Assembly (NCBI RefSeq): GCF_029392895.1
Contig: NZ_CP114200.1
Location: 1,145,501-1,209,500 of the forward strand
DNA: 64,000 nucleotides
Direction: 5' to 3'
Origin: Streptomyces sp. 71268
GTDB lineage: Bacteria > Actinomycetota > Actinomycetes > Streptomycetales > Streptomycetaceae
Below are positions 27,134 through 36,172 of this stretch, piece after piece (position 1 is the stretch's first letter; the number at the start of each line of letters is the position of its first letter). The notes under the pieces are model-generated. The model did not search any database. It saw nothing but the letters and a program-made list of their open reading frames with translations, and was not told where the DNA came from. A program made the translations under genes and the position numbers.

Positions 27134-27963
27134 TACGCGAAGCAGTCACCGTCGGCCGTGCTGCGGGGGGTGCCGAACTCGGCGCGGCCCAGCTCTTTCG
27201 CCGCCGCCGCGTCGAAGACCGCGGCGCTCACCCGGTGTCCGCTGTCCAGCACGACGGAGCTGAAGGCCCACTCGTGGTTGCCGCCGAGGCTGCCGTCCGG
27301 TCGCCGCACCCGCACCGGCCCGCCGTCCGGGGCGAAGCCGACCTCCGTGAAGCGGAACTTCATCGCCTGCCCCATGGCCTTGCTGTACGCCTCCTTCAGC
27401 GTCCACAGCCGGATCAGGCTGCCGTTGCGCTCGTACTCCGGCAGGTTGGACAGCGACACCAGTTCGTAGGGGGTGCAGATGTGCCGGCCGAAGCCCTTGC
27501 CGTACACCTGCCGGTCGGTGCGCTCGACGTCCACGCCGATCAGCCCGCGGGTGGTCAGCCCCACGACCATCACGCCGTCCGCGTGGCTGAGGCTGATGTC
27601 GACCTTGTCGCAACCACGGAGGTAGGGGCGGCCGGTGGGCCCGTAGCCGAGTTCGCTGCTGCTCGCGCCGCCGTGCACGACCGTCTTCGCGGCGTACCGC
27701 AGCAGCATGCGCGAGGCCGCGTACTCCATCCGCAGGTCGGGGTGGGCCAGCGCGAGGTAGCAGGACCAGTCGTCCCCGAGCAGCGTGCGCAGCTCGGCCG
27801 CGGAGGCCGCGCCCGGGTACCAGTCGGCCTGCCGGGCGTGCAGCAACACCGCTCCGGAGGACAGGAGTTCGGCGCGCGCCCGGTCCCAGCCGGTGTCCTG
27901 GCCGACGACCTCTATGGGCGGGCCGAGCGGCGGTACCGGTCTCGGGCTCTCGGCGGCCGTCAT
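27133..27963 (-). CDS. 4'-phosphopantetheinyl transferase (Sfp type)
   Basis: 276 aa. Both PPTase signatures are present: IGVDVERTD (magnesium-binding D and E, 142-150) and LWTLKEAYSKAMG (W-x-x-K-E-x-x-x-K, from 186). Upstream, SSELGYGPTGRPYLRGCDKVDISLSHADGVMVVGL is the typical Sfp/Gsp-type N-terminal part. It activates carrier proteins of PKS/NRPS or fatty acid synthases by attaching phosphopantetheine from CoA. No PKS or NRPS is in the window, so it may act in trans. The ATG at 27963 has GGAGG 7 nt upstream; the longer frame is excluded. Convergent with the AfsA-like gene, divergent from the SARP gene. Confidence 0.92.
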   Translation of the reverse strand: MTAAESPRPVPPLGPPIEVVGQDTGWDRARAELLSSGAVLLHARQADWYPGAASAAELRTLLGDDWSCYLALAHPDLRMEYAASRMLLRYAAKTVVHGGASSSELGYGPTGRPYLRGCDKVDISLSHADGVMVVGLTTRGLIGVDVERTDRQVYGKGFGRHICTPYELVSLSNLPEYERNGSLIRLWTLKEAYSKAMGQAMKFRFTEVGFAPDGGPVRVRRPDGSLGGNHEWAFSSVVLDSGHRVSAAVFDAAAAKELGRAEFGTPRSTADGDCFA

Positions 27964-28421
27964 GGCAGTCCTCCAAGGGTGAGATGGCAGACGGGCGGGT
28001 CGCCACAGCGTACGGATACGCCGACAAGGATGACCGCCGGGCCGAAATCGTTCCCGGGGGAACGCCGCCGTTCGCGGTGGCCGGGAACAACGCGAGGTCA
28101 GGGGCGGGCTCTTCGCCGCTCCGCGTGGCGGCGCTCGGGGACGCGCGACGGCTTGGGCAACGCGGTCCCTCCCGCTGACGGGGCACGGCGGACGACGGCC
28201 GAACCCGGCCGCGCCGATGGGCTCCGATGGTCGGCGCACCGGCTTAAGAAGCACTTAGGTCCGGCGACTTAAGGGCCGCTTAGGGGGCGGCCCACCTCAC
28301 GCGGGGCCGGGCCCGGGACCTATGGTGAAGCGGTCCGGGTACGGGGGCGCTGCCCGGACTGACCATGTCACTGGCTGGCCCGCTGAACCGGTCGGCCGGG
28401 CGGGCGGAAACACGGGGCGGG
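27964..28421. other. Divergent promoter region between PPTase and SARP genes
   Basis: 458 bp without a gene. The half next to the PPTase gene contains little recognisable. The SARP-proximal half carries the phased repeats at 28243-28284. A frame from 28365 extends the SARP gene but lacks SARP homology. Confidence 0.5.
28243..28284. promoter_or_regulatory. Phased CTTAAG/CTTAGG repeats, candidate SARP binding sites
   Basis: Two 17-bp direct repeats (28243-28259 and 28268-28284) each contain CTTAAG and CTTAGG exactly 11 bp apart. Heptameric direct repeats with 11-bp phasing are the binding pattern of SARP proteins, and they lie 138 bp before the SARP start. Confidence 0.6.
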
Positions 28422-31421
28422 ATGAGGTTCCGGATACTGGGCCCGATGGAAGTGACGGGCGAACCGCCTGAGGAGCGCGTGCTGACGCCACGGGCCGCGA
28501 AGCCGCGCGTCGTGCTCGCCAGTCTGCTGGTGCGGGCTGACCGGGTGGTGTCCGTCGACGCCCTGGCCGATGAACTGTGGGGCGGCAGTCCGCCACGCAC
28601 CCCCACCGCCACCATCCAGGTCTACGTCTCCCACCTCCGCAAGACCCTGCGGGCGGCCGACCCCGAGGGCGGGCGCGACGCGCTCGTGACCCGCAGCCCA
28701 GGTTACGTGCTGCGCCCGGGGCCCGGACAGCTCGACCTCGCCGACTTCGAGGAGTTGCACGACCGGGGGCGCAGGGCGCTGGAGCGCGGGGACCACGCCG
28801 CGGCCGCCGACCTGCACCGGCGGGCGCTGGCGCTGTGGCGCGGCCCGCTGCTCGCGGACACCCCGCACGGCCCGCTGCTGGGCGGGGCCGCGGCCTGGGC
28901 GGCCGAGGTGCGCGTCTCCACCATCGAGCAACGTGTGCGCGCCGACCTCCAGTTGGGCCGCCACCACGAACTGGTCGGCGAGCTGCGGACCTTGGTGGCC
29001 GAGCACCCGCTGCGCGAGGAGTTGCACGCCCACCTGATGCTCGCGCTGTTCCGGACCGAGCGGCAGAGCGAGGCGCTGCGGGTGTACGCGCGGCTGCGCG
29101 AGACGCTGCTCGACGAACTCGGTACGGAGCCAGGGCCGCCGTTGCAGCGACTGCACCGCCGCGTCCTGGCCGCTGACCAGGGGCTGATGTTCCCCGACGG
29201 CGCCGTGGCAGCGCCGTCGAGCGCGCCGCCGCCCGGGCGGCTGGCGGCCTGCCTGCCGGCGGCCGACCCGACGTTCACCGGCCGTGCCGCGGCGCTCGCC
29301 GAGGTGGAGCGGCTGGTGCGGAGCGCGCCGGCCGGCGGCTGCGTCGCCATCGCCGGCCCGGCCGGGGTCGGCAAGACCGCGCTGGCCGTGGAGGCGGCGC
29401 ACCGCAGCGCGGACGCCTTCGCGGACGGGCCGATCTTCCTCGACCTGTGCCCGCCGGGCCGGGGCCCGCTTACCGCCGCCGAGGCGATGGGGCGGCTGGC
29501 ACGGCGGGCGGGGGTGCCGGGGCCGCTGCCCACCGACCCGCAGGAGCTGACCGACCTGGTGCAGCGGCTGTTCGCCGGCCGGCGCACGCTGCTGGTCGTG
29601 GACAACGCCGCCTGCGAGGCGCAGGTACGCCCGCTGCTGCCGACCGGTCCGGGCAGCGTGACGTTGCTGACCAGCCGGCGCCTGCTCGCGGGGCTGAGCG
29701 GCATGCGCCCGGTGGTGCTGTCCGCGCCCGACCACGCCGAGGCGACCGCCATGTTCGAGGCCGCCGCGACCCTGGCCCGCCCGGTGGACGAGCCGGAGGC
29801 GGTGGCGCGCGTCGTGGAGTGGTGCGGCGGGCTGCCGCTCGCCGTGCGGGTCGCCGCCGCGCAGTTGGTCGCCCGCCCGCACTGGACGGTCGCCACGCTC
29901 GCCGACCGACTGGCCGACGAGGGCACCCGGCTGTCCGGGCTGACGGCGGGCGACGTCGATGTCCGCGCGTCGCTCCGCGCCGCCTACCGCGAGGCGCCGG
30001 CCCCCGAACGGCGGGCCTTTCGGCTGCTGGGCCTCCTACCGCCGGGCGCGTTCGGGCCGTGGCTCGCGGCGGCCGTGTTCGGCGTCACCTCGCGCGAGGC
30101 CCAGCGGATGTTGGAGGCGCTGGTCGACGCGCGGCTGGTGGAGGTCGCCAGGGCCGACGGCACCGGGCCCGACCGGTACCGACTGCACGCGCTGTGGCGG
30201 CTGCTCGCCGTCGAGTCGCTGGCCGACGAGTCCCCCCTGACGGTGCGGGAGGCGACGCGGCGGATGTGCGTGGCGTACGCGGACGCGGCCTCGTACGCCG
30301 ACGCCCTCTTCGCCCCCGGGCGACGGGGTGACGACGGCGCGTACCACCGTGGCGGCGTGCCGCCCGATGGTGGCGCCGGCGCTCCGTGGCCCGCGACCGC
30401 GCCCACGGAACGTCCGGCGGGGCCGGAACGCGCGGACACCGTGGACTGCGGGCTTGCGATGAGCGGGTGCGGCCTCGCGACCGATCCGCGCCGGGGTGCG
30501 ACCGGCCCCACCGGTCCGGCGACCGGCGCCCCATGGCCGGCCGGCCCGCGCCGTGCCCCCACGTACCCGGCCCACCTCCCCGCCACCCGCGCGCCGGCCA
30601 CCCCGCCGAGCACGGCGGACGCGCCCCGCGCCGGGCTCGGCGACCCGCGTGCGTGGCCCCCGGCCGAGCCGGTCGCCGACGGCCGCTCCTGGTACGCCGA
30701 GGCCGTGGGCCCCCATCCGCTGGATTGGTTCGCGGCCGAGCGGGGCCGGCTGGTGGCGGTCGTCACCGCGGCACACGCGGCCCGGCTGTGGCGGCCCACG
30801 ATCCGGTTGGCCGACAGTCTGAGCGCCGGCCTGGAGGCGCTGGCCGCCTGGGAGGACTGGCAGACCACGCACGCCCTCGCGCTGGACGCGGCCCGCCGCT
30901 GCGGCGACCGCCGCGCCGCCGCCCGGCTGTTGCGCTCGCTGGGCGACCTGCACTGGCAGCGGCGCCGCCTCGCGCTGGCGCGCGAGCACTACCAGCAGGC
31001 CCAACTCGCCGCGTGGGAGGTCGCCGACTCGCGCGAGTACGGCCGCACCCTGGTCGCGTTGGCCGAACTCAGCCTGGACACCGGGCAGGTCGCCGACGCG
31101 ACCCGGCTGCTCACCACGGCCCTCGCGGTGGCCAGCACGCCGATGGACACCCGTGGCCGGTACGAGGCGCTGCGCGCGCTGGCCCTGGTCGCCCTGGAGA
31201 CCGGTGACCCGGGGGCGGCGCGGCGCTCGTTGGACGAGTGCCTGGAGTTGGCCGAGGCGCTCCGCGATCGGCGCCTGGAGGACTACGCCCGCCGCGCACT
31301 GCGCGCCCTGCGCGCCGGAGGGCGGGGGCGCACGGACGCTCCGACGGCGCGTTGGGCGCAGCCCAGCGGCGTGGAGGTGCGCCCGGGCGTGTGGCGGTTG
31401 CGAACGCCGACCCAGTCCTGA
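28422..31421 (+). CDS. AfsR/SARP family transcriptional regulator, large
   Basis: 999 aa. Residues 1-95 form the OmpR-like winged helix (MRFRILGPMEV ... VSVDALADELWGG ... YVSHLRKTLR), about 100-250 the bacterial transcriptional activation domain (DLADFEELHDRGRRAL, LREELHAHLMLALFRTERQSEALRVYARLR), about 285-560 an NB-ARC domain with P-loop GPAGVGKT near 311. A Pro/Ala-rich linker follows at about 640-760, then C-terminal TPRs. AfsR has the same plan. The ATG at 28422 matches the family start; an upstream ATG at 28365 would add 19 residues. No TTA codon is seen in frame. It could control clusters elsewhere together with the PPTase and AfsA-like protein. Confidence 0.92.
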   Translation: MRFRILGPMEVTGEPPEERVLTPRAAKPRVVLASLLVRADRVVSVDALADELWGGSPPRTPTATIQVYVSHLRKTLRAADPEGGRDALVTRSPGYVLRPGPGQLDLADFEELHDRGRRALERGDHAAAADLHRRALALWRGPLLADTPHGPLLGGAAAWAAEVRVSTIEQRVRADLQLGRHHELVGELRTLVAEHPLREELHAHLMLALFRTERQSEALRVYARLRETLLDELGTEPGPPLQRLHRRVLAADQGLMFPDGAVAAPSSAPPPGRLAACLPAADPTFTGRAAALAEVERLVRSAPAGGCVAIAGPAGVGKTALAVEAAHRSADAFADGPIFLDLCPPGRGPLTAAEAMGRLARRAGVPGPLPTDPQELTDLVQRLFAGRRTLLVVDNAACEAQVRPLLPTGPGSVTLLTSRRLLAGLSGMRPVVLSAPDHAEATAMFEAAATLARPVDEPEAVARVVEWCGGLPLAVRVAAAQLVARPHWTVATLADRLADEGTRLSGLTAGDVDVRASLRAAYREAPAPERRAFRLLGLLPPGAFGPWLAAAVFGVTSREAQRMLEALVDARLVEVARADGTGPDRYRLHALWRLLAVESLADESPLTVREATRRMCVAYADAASYADALFAPGRRGDDGAYHRGGVPPDGGAGAPWPATAPTERPAGPERADTVDCGLAMSGCGLATDPRRGATGPTGPATGAPWPAGPRRAPTYPAHLPATRAPATPPSTADAPRAGLGDPRAWPPAEPVADGRSWYAEAVGPHPLDWFAAERGRLVAVVTAAHAARLWRPTIRLADSLSAGLEALAAWEDWQTTHALALDAARRCGDRRAAARLLRSLGDLHWQRRRLALAREHYQQAQLAAWEVADSREYGRTLVALAELSLDTGQVADATRLLTTALAVASTPMDTRGRYEALRALALVALETGDPGAARRSLDECLELAEALRDRRLEDYARRALRALRAGGRGRTDAPTARWAQPSGVEVRPGVWRLRTPTQS

Positions 31422-31933
31422 GCGGACGCCGGGCGCCGGGCCGCTGAGGCGCGTGGCGACCCCGCGTCCGGCCCGCGCGGCCCGGCGCCGCGCCGCCGGC
31501 GCGGGACGGTTCGGCGCGAGGGACCGACTCGCCCCCGGATTCCGCGCCGGTCACCGCCCCCGGAGGCCGAGGGGCCGACAAACGGAGCCGGTCGCGGGCC
31601 CGGTGCCGCGCCTGAGGCAGCGTTGTCAGGCCCGTCGCCGCGTGGGCTCGGCGGCGCCCGCGCGGCCCGGCGACGGGCCGCCGCGAGGTGACCGGCACGC
31701 GCGCGCCGCGGTCACGGTACGCAGCGGTCACCGGGGTTGGCCGACGGCGCGGCCTCGGTGCGCCGCTGGTCGCCATCGAACCGCCGACCCGACCGGTCAC
31801 GGAACGTCATTCGCACGGGGTGTGCGCGGGCAACCCGCGCACACCGCCTGCACACGCTCCCGCACGGCCCGCAACCGTGGTTCGCTCGGTGCGTTGGTAA
31901 CCGCACGGACACACATGTGGAAGGGGATCAGGC
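31422..31933. other. Intergenic region with two hairpins
   Basis: 512 bp. A candidate terminator for the SARP gene is formed by GGCGCCGGGCCG (31432-31443) and its complement (31478-31489). A perfect 12-bp stem with a 3-nt CAA loop lies at 31819-31845, about 90 bp before the next gene. No CDS seen. Confidence 0.5.
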
Positions 31934-32191
31934 GTGACCACCGAGCCCGAGCAAGCCGTGGTAGCCGCGGAGCTCGCGGAAATCCGTCGCAACCTCGACG
32001 TCGGAGTCGCCCGCATCGACGGGCAACTCGCACTGCTGGCCCAGCGCAGCGCGCAACACGACCGGGACGTGACGAAAGTGACGGAGCGCGTACGGGTGTT
32101 GGAGCACGGCCGCTGGCCGCTGCCCTCCCTGGCGGCGCTCACGGGGGTGGGGGCGCTGGCCGTCGCGGTCTGGCAGGCCGCGGGCCGCTGA
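31934..32191 (+). CDS. Small membrane protein with coiled coil
   Basis: 85 aa. Residues about 8-55 are heptad-like and highly charged (AELAEIRRNLDVGVARIDGQ, RDVTKVTERVRVLEH), ending in WPLPSLAALTGVGALAVAVWQAAG, a single C-terminal membrane segment. This layout of coiled coil plus tail anchor is frequent in actinobacterial mobile and phage-like small proteins and in streptomycete conserved hypothetical proteins; function unknown. GTG start at 31934 with GAAGGGG upstream. Followed by two strong hairpins at 32196-32295. Confidence 0.7.
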   Translation: MTTEPEQAVVAAELAEIRRNLDVGVARIDGQLALLAQRSAQHDRDVTKVTERVRVLEHGRWPLPSLAALTGVGALAVAVWQAAGR

Positions 32192-32195
32192 CCGG

Positions 32196-32295
32196 GCGCC
32201 GACGCCGGGCATCGGCCCGCCCGGCGTCGGCGCGTCGCGTCGACCCGACCGGCCCGGGGCGGGGCCGTCGCGGCGAACGCGCGACGGCCCCGCCC
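32196..32295. terminator. Two terminator hairpins between convergent genes
   Basis: First: 15-bp perfect arms at 32196-32210 and 32219-32233. Second: 16-bp arms at 32257-32272 and 32280-32295. Confidence 0.8.
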
Positions 32296-32343
32296 GGGTC
32301 AGGTCAGTTCAGGACGGGACAGGACGAGTCAGAACAGGTCGGC

Positions 32344-32874
32344 TCAGCCCAGGCGTATGTGGTGCAGCAGCAGAAGCGCCGCCGCCATGTTGGCGGCCGG
32401 CACCTCGCCCCTGGCCACGATGTCCGGGATGACCTTGAGTGGGACCCACTCGCGGCGGTCGGACTCGAAGGCGTCCTCGGGCGGGCCCACGTAGTCGGCG
32501 TCCTCGGCCCAGTAGATGTGGTGCCGGGCGTCGGTCAGGCCGTTGGAGGGCTCGACGGAGAGCAGGTGGTGCAGCGGGCCGGGCCGCCAGCCGGTCTCCT
32601 CCTCCATCTCGCGGGCCGCGGCGTCGGCGACGGCCTCGCCGTCCTCGACCACGCCGGCGGGCAGCTCCCAGCCCCAGTTGTCCGTGATGAACCGGTGCCG
32701 CCACAGCAGCAGCACCTCGTTCGCCTCATTGACCACCGTGGCCACGGCGACGGGCCGCAGTCGGATCAGATAGTGGTCGAGGTGGTGCCCATCGGGGAGT
32801 TCGACGTCCGCCAGGTTCACGCTGAACCAACGGTTCTCGTACACCGTCCGCTCGCTGAGGTTCTTCCATCGCAC
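32344..32874 (-). CDS. NUDIX hydrolase
   Basis: 176 aa. The Nudix box G74-x5-E80-x7-R88-E89-x2-E92-E93-x-G95 is complete (GVVEDGE ... REMEEETG). Upstream, NRWFSVNLADVELPDGHHLDHYLIRLRPVAVATVV resembles ADP-ribose pyrophosphatase-like members, and the C-terminal helix AAALLLLHHIRLG fits. It hydrolyses nucleoside diphosphate derivatives, probably ADP-ribose or sugar nucleotides; substrate not certain. ATG at 32874. Lies just downstream of the NsdA-like gene on the same strand with a 60-bp gap. Confidence 0.9.
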   Translation of the reverse strand: MRWKNLSERTVYENRWFSVNLADVELPDGHHLDHYLIRLRPVAVATVVNEANEVLLLWRHRFITDNWGWELPAGVVEDGEAVADAAAREMEEETGWRPGPLHHLLSVEPSNGLTDARHHIYWAEDADYVGPPEDAFESDRREWVPLKVIPDIVARGEVPAANMAAALLLLHHIRLG

Positions 32875-32934
32875 GGTCAGCCACCTTCCGCCGGGGTCGA
32901 GGGCAGCGACTCGGCGGGAGCGGCCCCGTCTGCC

Positions 32935-34272
32935 TCACAGCGGAACGCGCAGTGCCCCGTCGATCAGTTCGGCGGCCTCGGAGGTCGCGGCGCATCCGCT
33001 CTCGACGAGATGCTCGCGCACCGCGCGGAGCCGGTCCCGTAAGCGCTGCGATTCCATTCCGCGCGCCCGCTGTGCCATTTCCACCGCGGTCGCCCCCGCC
33101 CGGTCCGCGTCCCCCTGGCGCAACTCGATATGCGTGAGCATCGCCAGCCGGTGTACCCGGCCCCGGTCGTGCGCGGGAGTGTCCACGGCGGCCGTGGCGT
33201 GTTCGCGGGCCGCGTCCAGGTCACCGAGGTTCAACAGCGCCTCGGCGACCTGCACGTTCACCAAGCCCGGCTGTACGTAGCCGGTCTCGTCGGGCTCCTG
33301 TCCGGGGCGGATGCGCTCGGCGGCGCTCTCCGCGCGCCGGATGCAGGACAGCGCCCCCGCGCCGTCGCCGAGCCGGGCGTACGCCTTGGCCTGCATGGCG
33401 TACAGATCGGCCGCGAGGGCGGGGGTGATACGGGGGCCGGCGGCGCGCAGCGCCGATTCGGCGAAGGCGACCGCCTGCCGGTGTTCGCGCATGTGCAGCG
33501 ACTGGTTGACCAACAGCGCGATGACGTAGGCGCCGAGGCCACGGTCGCCGCTGGCCTTGGCGAGCCGCAGGGCCTGGTGGAAGTAGCGCTGGGCGAGCCC
33601 GTGCGCGTCGGAGTCGTACGCGCAGATGCCCGCGACGGCGACCAGTCCACCGGTGGCGCGGTGGAGTTGCCGCCCCGTCGCGTCCGGGTAGCTGCCCCGC
33701 AGCAGCGGCGCGGCCTCGGAGATCAGGAAGCCCACGACGCGGGCGCGGGTGGCCACGCCACCCGCCTTGCGGTACATCTGCTCGTAGTGGGCGCGGGCCG
33801 AGCGCAGCATGGTGATGTCGCGCATGCTGACCCGGGTCATGCCCTCCCGCGAGACGTCCGCGTCCTCCGGCGGGTTCTCCCACTCCCACACGGGGATGAC
33901 CGCGGGCGTCCCGGTGACGGCGGGTGCCCGCACGATGTGGGGGCGCTGCTGCTCGTCCGAGCGCCACAGCGCGGTGGCGCGCTCCACGAACCCGGACAGC
34001 GGCGTGCTGGCCCCGCGCGCGCTGCCGGGGGTGCCGAGGCCGATGGAGTCGAGGGTCAGCGCGCGGTGCAGCCGCTCGCCAAGCACCTCGCAGATCAGGT
34101 CGGGCACCTGCCCACGGGGGCGCTGCCCCTTCAACCAGCGGGCCACGGCGGTGTGTTCGTAGCGCAGCTCCATGCCGCGCGCCCGGCCCGCCTCGTTGAC
34201 GTGTGCCGCCAGTGCCGCGTGCGAGATGCCCGCCTCGTCCAGCACGGCGTCGAGCAGTGTGTTGGGCTCCAT
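32935..34272 (-). CDS. NsdA-like TPR regulatory protein
   Basis: 445 aa. The N-terminus MEPNTLLDAVLDEAGISHAALAAHVNEAG with YEHTAVARWLKGQRPRGQVPDLICEVLGERL is an HTH-like region typical of the streptomycete NsdA/NsdB group, negative regulators of sporulation and antibiotic production. The remainder is alpha-helical with TPR-like repeats (GLAQRYFHQALRLAKASGDRG, AYARLGDGAGALSCIRRAESAA, ALLNLGDLDAAREHATAAVD). ATG at 34272. Assignment to NsdA itself is not possible because several paralogues exist per genome. Confidence 0.75.
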   Translation of the reverse strand: MEPNTLLDAVLDEAGISHAALAAHVNEAGRARGMELRYEHTAVARWLKGQRPRGQVPDLICEVLGERLHRALTLDSIGLGTPGSARGASTPLSGFVERATALWRSDEQQRPHIVRAPAVTGTPAVIPVWEWENPPEDADVSREGMTRVSMRDITMLRSARAHYEQMYRKAGGVATRARVVGFLISEAAPLLRGSYPDATGRQLHRATGGLVAVAGICAYDSDAHGLAQRYFHQALRLAKASGDRGLGAYVIALLVNQSLHMREHRQAVAFAESALRAAGPRITPALAADLYAMQAKAYARLGDGAGALSCIRRAESAAERIRPGQEPDETGYVQPGLVNVQVAEALLNLGDLDAAREHATAAVDTPAHDRGRVHRLAMLTHIELRQGDADRAGATAVEMAQRARGMESQRLRDRLRAVREHLVESGCAATSEAAELIDGALRVPL

Positions 34273-34487
34273 GCCGCCCTCCCGATGCCTCCGGTCGGTT
34301 CAGCGTAACGGGGTCGCGCGCACACGGGGTGTGAACTTTCCGCGCGGCCCCGGGCCATCGGCGTTCCCCGCCCCGGCCGCCCGGCGCCGACCTGCGGCGC
34401 TGCCCGGGCTGCCGCCGGTACGGGGCCCGGCCGTCCGGTGACGTCGGAGCGTGCCCGGTCCCGCGTCCGGCACGCCCTCGGCCGCCG

Positions 34488-35789
34488 CTAGGAGAGCCGT
34501 GCGTCGCTCGCGAGTGGCACCGGCACGGGCGACTGGGCGGGCACCCGGCTGCGGTCGTTGCGCAGGACGAGGAGCGCCGCGTCGTCACCGAGCCGTCCGT
34601 CGGTGTGCCGCAGCAGGGCGCCGCGCACCCGGTCGACGACGGCCTGCGGGTGCACCGGTCCGCCGCGCGCGGCCTCCGTCAGCGCCCAGGCCAGCGGGAA
34701 GAAGTCGCCGGCGGCGTTGCGGGCGTCCTCGGCTCCGTCGGTGTAGAGCACCAGCGCCTCCCCGGGGAGCAGCAGCACGCAGCGGGTGGGCGCCGGCAGT
34801 TCGGGCAGCGGGAACAGGCCCAGCGGCGGCATGCTCTCGCCCGGCGCCAGTTGCCGCACCCGGGGCAGCGACGACCGGTGCGGCAGCACGCGCCGCCCGG
34901 TCCCGTGCGGCCCGGTTCCGTACGGGCCCGGCCGCCGGGGGCCGGCCGGGCCGCCAAGGCCCTGGCCCACCAGCAGGAACGGCCACGGGTGGCCGCAGTT
35001 GAGCGCCATCACCTCGCCCGATGGCCGCACCTCAAGCAGCAGCACGGTGACGAACTCCTCGGCGACCGGGTGCCCGGGCCCCACGGCGGACGCCGACGCC
35101 GCCACGCGCTCGCGCAGGTGCCGCCGCAGGGTGCGCTCCAGGCGCCGCAGGACGCCGGCGAGTTCGGCCTCGTCGTGCGCGGCCTCCCGGAAGCTGCCGA
35201 GTACGGCGGCGACGGTGTCGAGCGCGGCCAGGCCGTGCCCGCGTACGTCGCCGATGACGATCCGCACCCCGTACGGAGTGGCCACCGCCTCGTACAGGTC
35301 ACCGCCGACCACCGCGTCCCGACTGGCGGACAACTGGCCGCCGGCCAGGGCGAGTTGGTCGATGCGGTGAGGCAGCGGACGCAGCAGGGTCCGCTGGGCG
35401 GCGACGGCCACGCTCCGGGTGCGGTCCAACTCGTGCACCAGACGCTGCCTGCGCCGGTTGGCCAGTCCGCAGGCAACGAGCACGATGAGGATCGAGCAGC
35501 AGGTGCCCAGGGGCGCGCTCGACGGGTCACGCGGCCCGAACTTCGCCATCGGCACCAGGGCCAGAAGTGCGCACGCGCCGCCAAGCAGCACCCGCTTGCA
35601 CTCGCCGCCCAGGGCGAGGGCCAGCGCGGGGGCGGCGGCCAGCAGCGGTTCGAGGCGCAGCCCGGGCGGAACGGTCAGCTCCAGGGCCAGCACCGCGAGC
35701 ACCCACAGGCCCGGCAGGACGGTCGCGAGCAGCCGAGAGCCTCGCGCCGGCGCCGTTCGCGTCGCGCCCACCGCCTTGGTTCCGATCAT
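34488..35789 (-). CDS. Membrane PP2C/SpoIIE-type protein phosphatase
   Basis: 433 aa. The N-terminal about 110 residues contain three to four hydrophobic segments (LLATVLPGLWVLAVLALEL, LLAAAPALALALGG, LGTCCSILIVLVACGLA). The C-terminal PP2C domain has GGQLSASRDAVVGGDLYEAV (metal-binding G-D), VIGDVRGHGLAA (metal-binding D in GDVxGHG), MALNCGHPWPFLL, LVLYTDGAEDARN and GRLGDDAALLVLR. These are the motifs of RsbU/SpoIIE-type phosphatases that dephosphorylate anti-sigma antagonists. A Gly/Pro insert sits before the MPPLGLFP segment. Start ATG at 35789. Confidence 0.88.
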   Translation of the reverse strand: MIGTKAVGATRTAPARGSRLLATVLPGLWVLAVLALELTVPPGLRLEPLLAAAPALALALGGECKRVLLGGACALLALVPMAKFGPRDPSSAPLGTCCSILIVLVACGLANRRRQRLVHELDRTRSVAVAAQRTLLRPLPHRIDQLALAGGQLSASRDAVVGGDLYEAVATPYGVRIVIGDVRGHGLAALDTVAAVLGSFREAAHDEAELAGVLRRLERTLRRHLRERVAASASAVGPGHPVAEEFVTVLLLEVRPSGEVMALNCGHPWPFLLVGQGLGGPAGPRRPGPYGTGPHGTGRRVLPHRSSLPRVRQLAPGESMPPLGLFPLPELPAPTRCVLLLPGEALVLYTDGAEDARNAAGDFFPLAWALTEAARGGPVHPQAVVDRVRGALLRHTDGRLGDDAALLVLRNDRSRVPAQSPVPVPLASDARLS

Positions 35790-36172
35790 CCACCGGCCCC
35801 CTTAGCAGCCCGTTGAGGCGGCCGGGCGGCCCCTGGCCTTCGAGTGGCGGGGACTGCGCGACCGGGACGATTGTGGCGACCATCCACACGGCGTTGACTA
35901 CTTAAGGTGCCCTTCTCACCCCTTCGGGTGAGCACACCCCGAACACCGCATCGCGGGTGTGCACGCGTGCCCGAGAGTCGAACGTCTCCACCTCCCGCGC
36001 GGGCGCCGGAGGGGTGCGACGCGGTCGCGGCCACGGCGCACTCGCCACCCCCGTGCGCCCCGGAGCCGTCGACCGGGCGCCCCCGTGGCGCACGAAGGGC
36101 GTGCCCCGCGCGTGATGCGCGGGGCACGCCCCTGGTGTGTGGCTCCGGGCGCCACCGGCGCCCGGGCGCGGA
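35790..36172. other. Intergenic region upstream of PP2C gene and downstream of pheT
   Basis: 383 bp. A 7-bp hairpin with a CTTC loop (35915-35932) lies about 125 bp before the PP2C gene, and terminator hairpins of pheT lie at 36097-36166. A short AT-rich stretch near 35895 may be the PP2C promoter. Confidence 0.5.
36097..36166 (-). terminator. Tandem terminators of pheST
   Basis: A 15-bp perfect stem (36097-36111 with 36117-36131, 5-nt loop) and a 9-bp stem (36146-36154 with 36158-36166, 3-nt loop), the latter 6 bp after the pheT stop. Confidence 0.85.
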
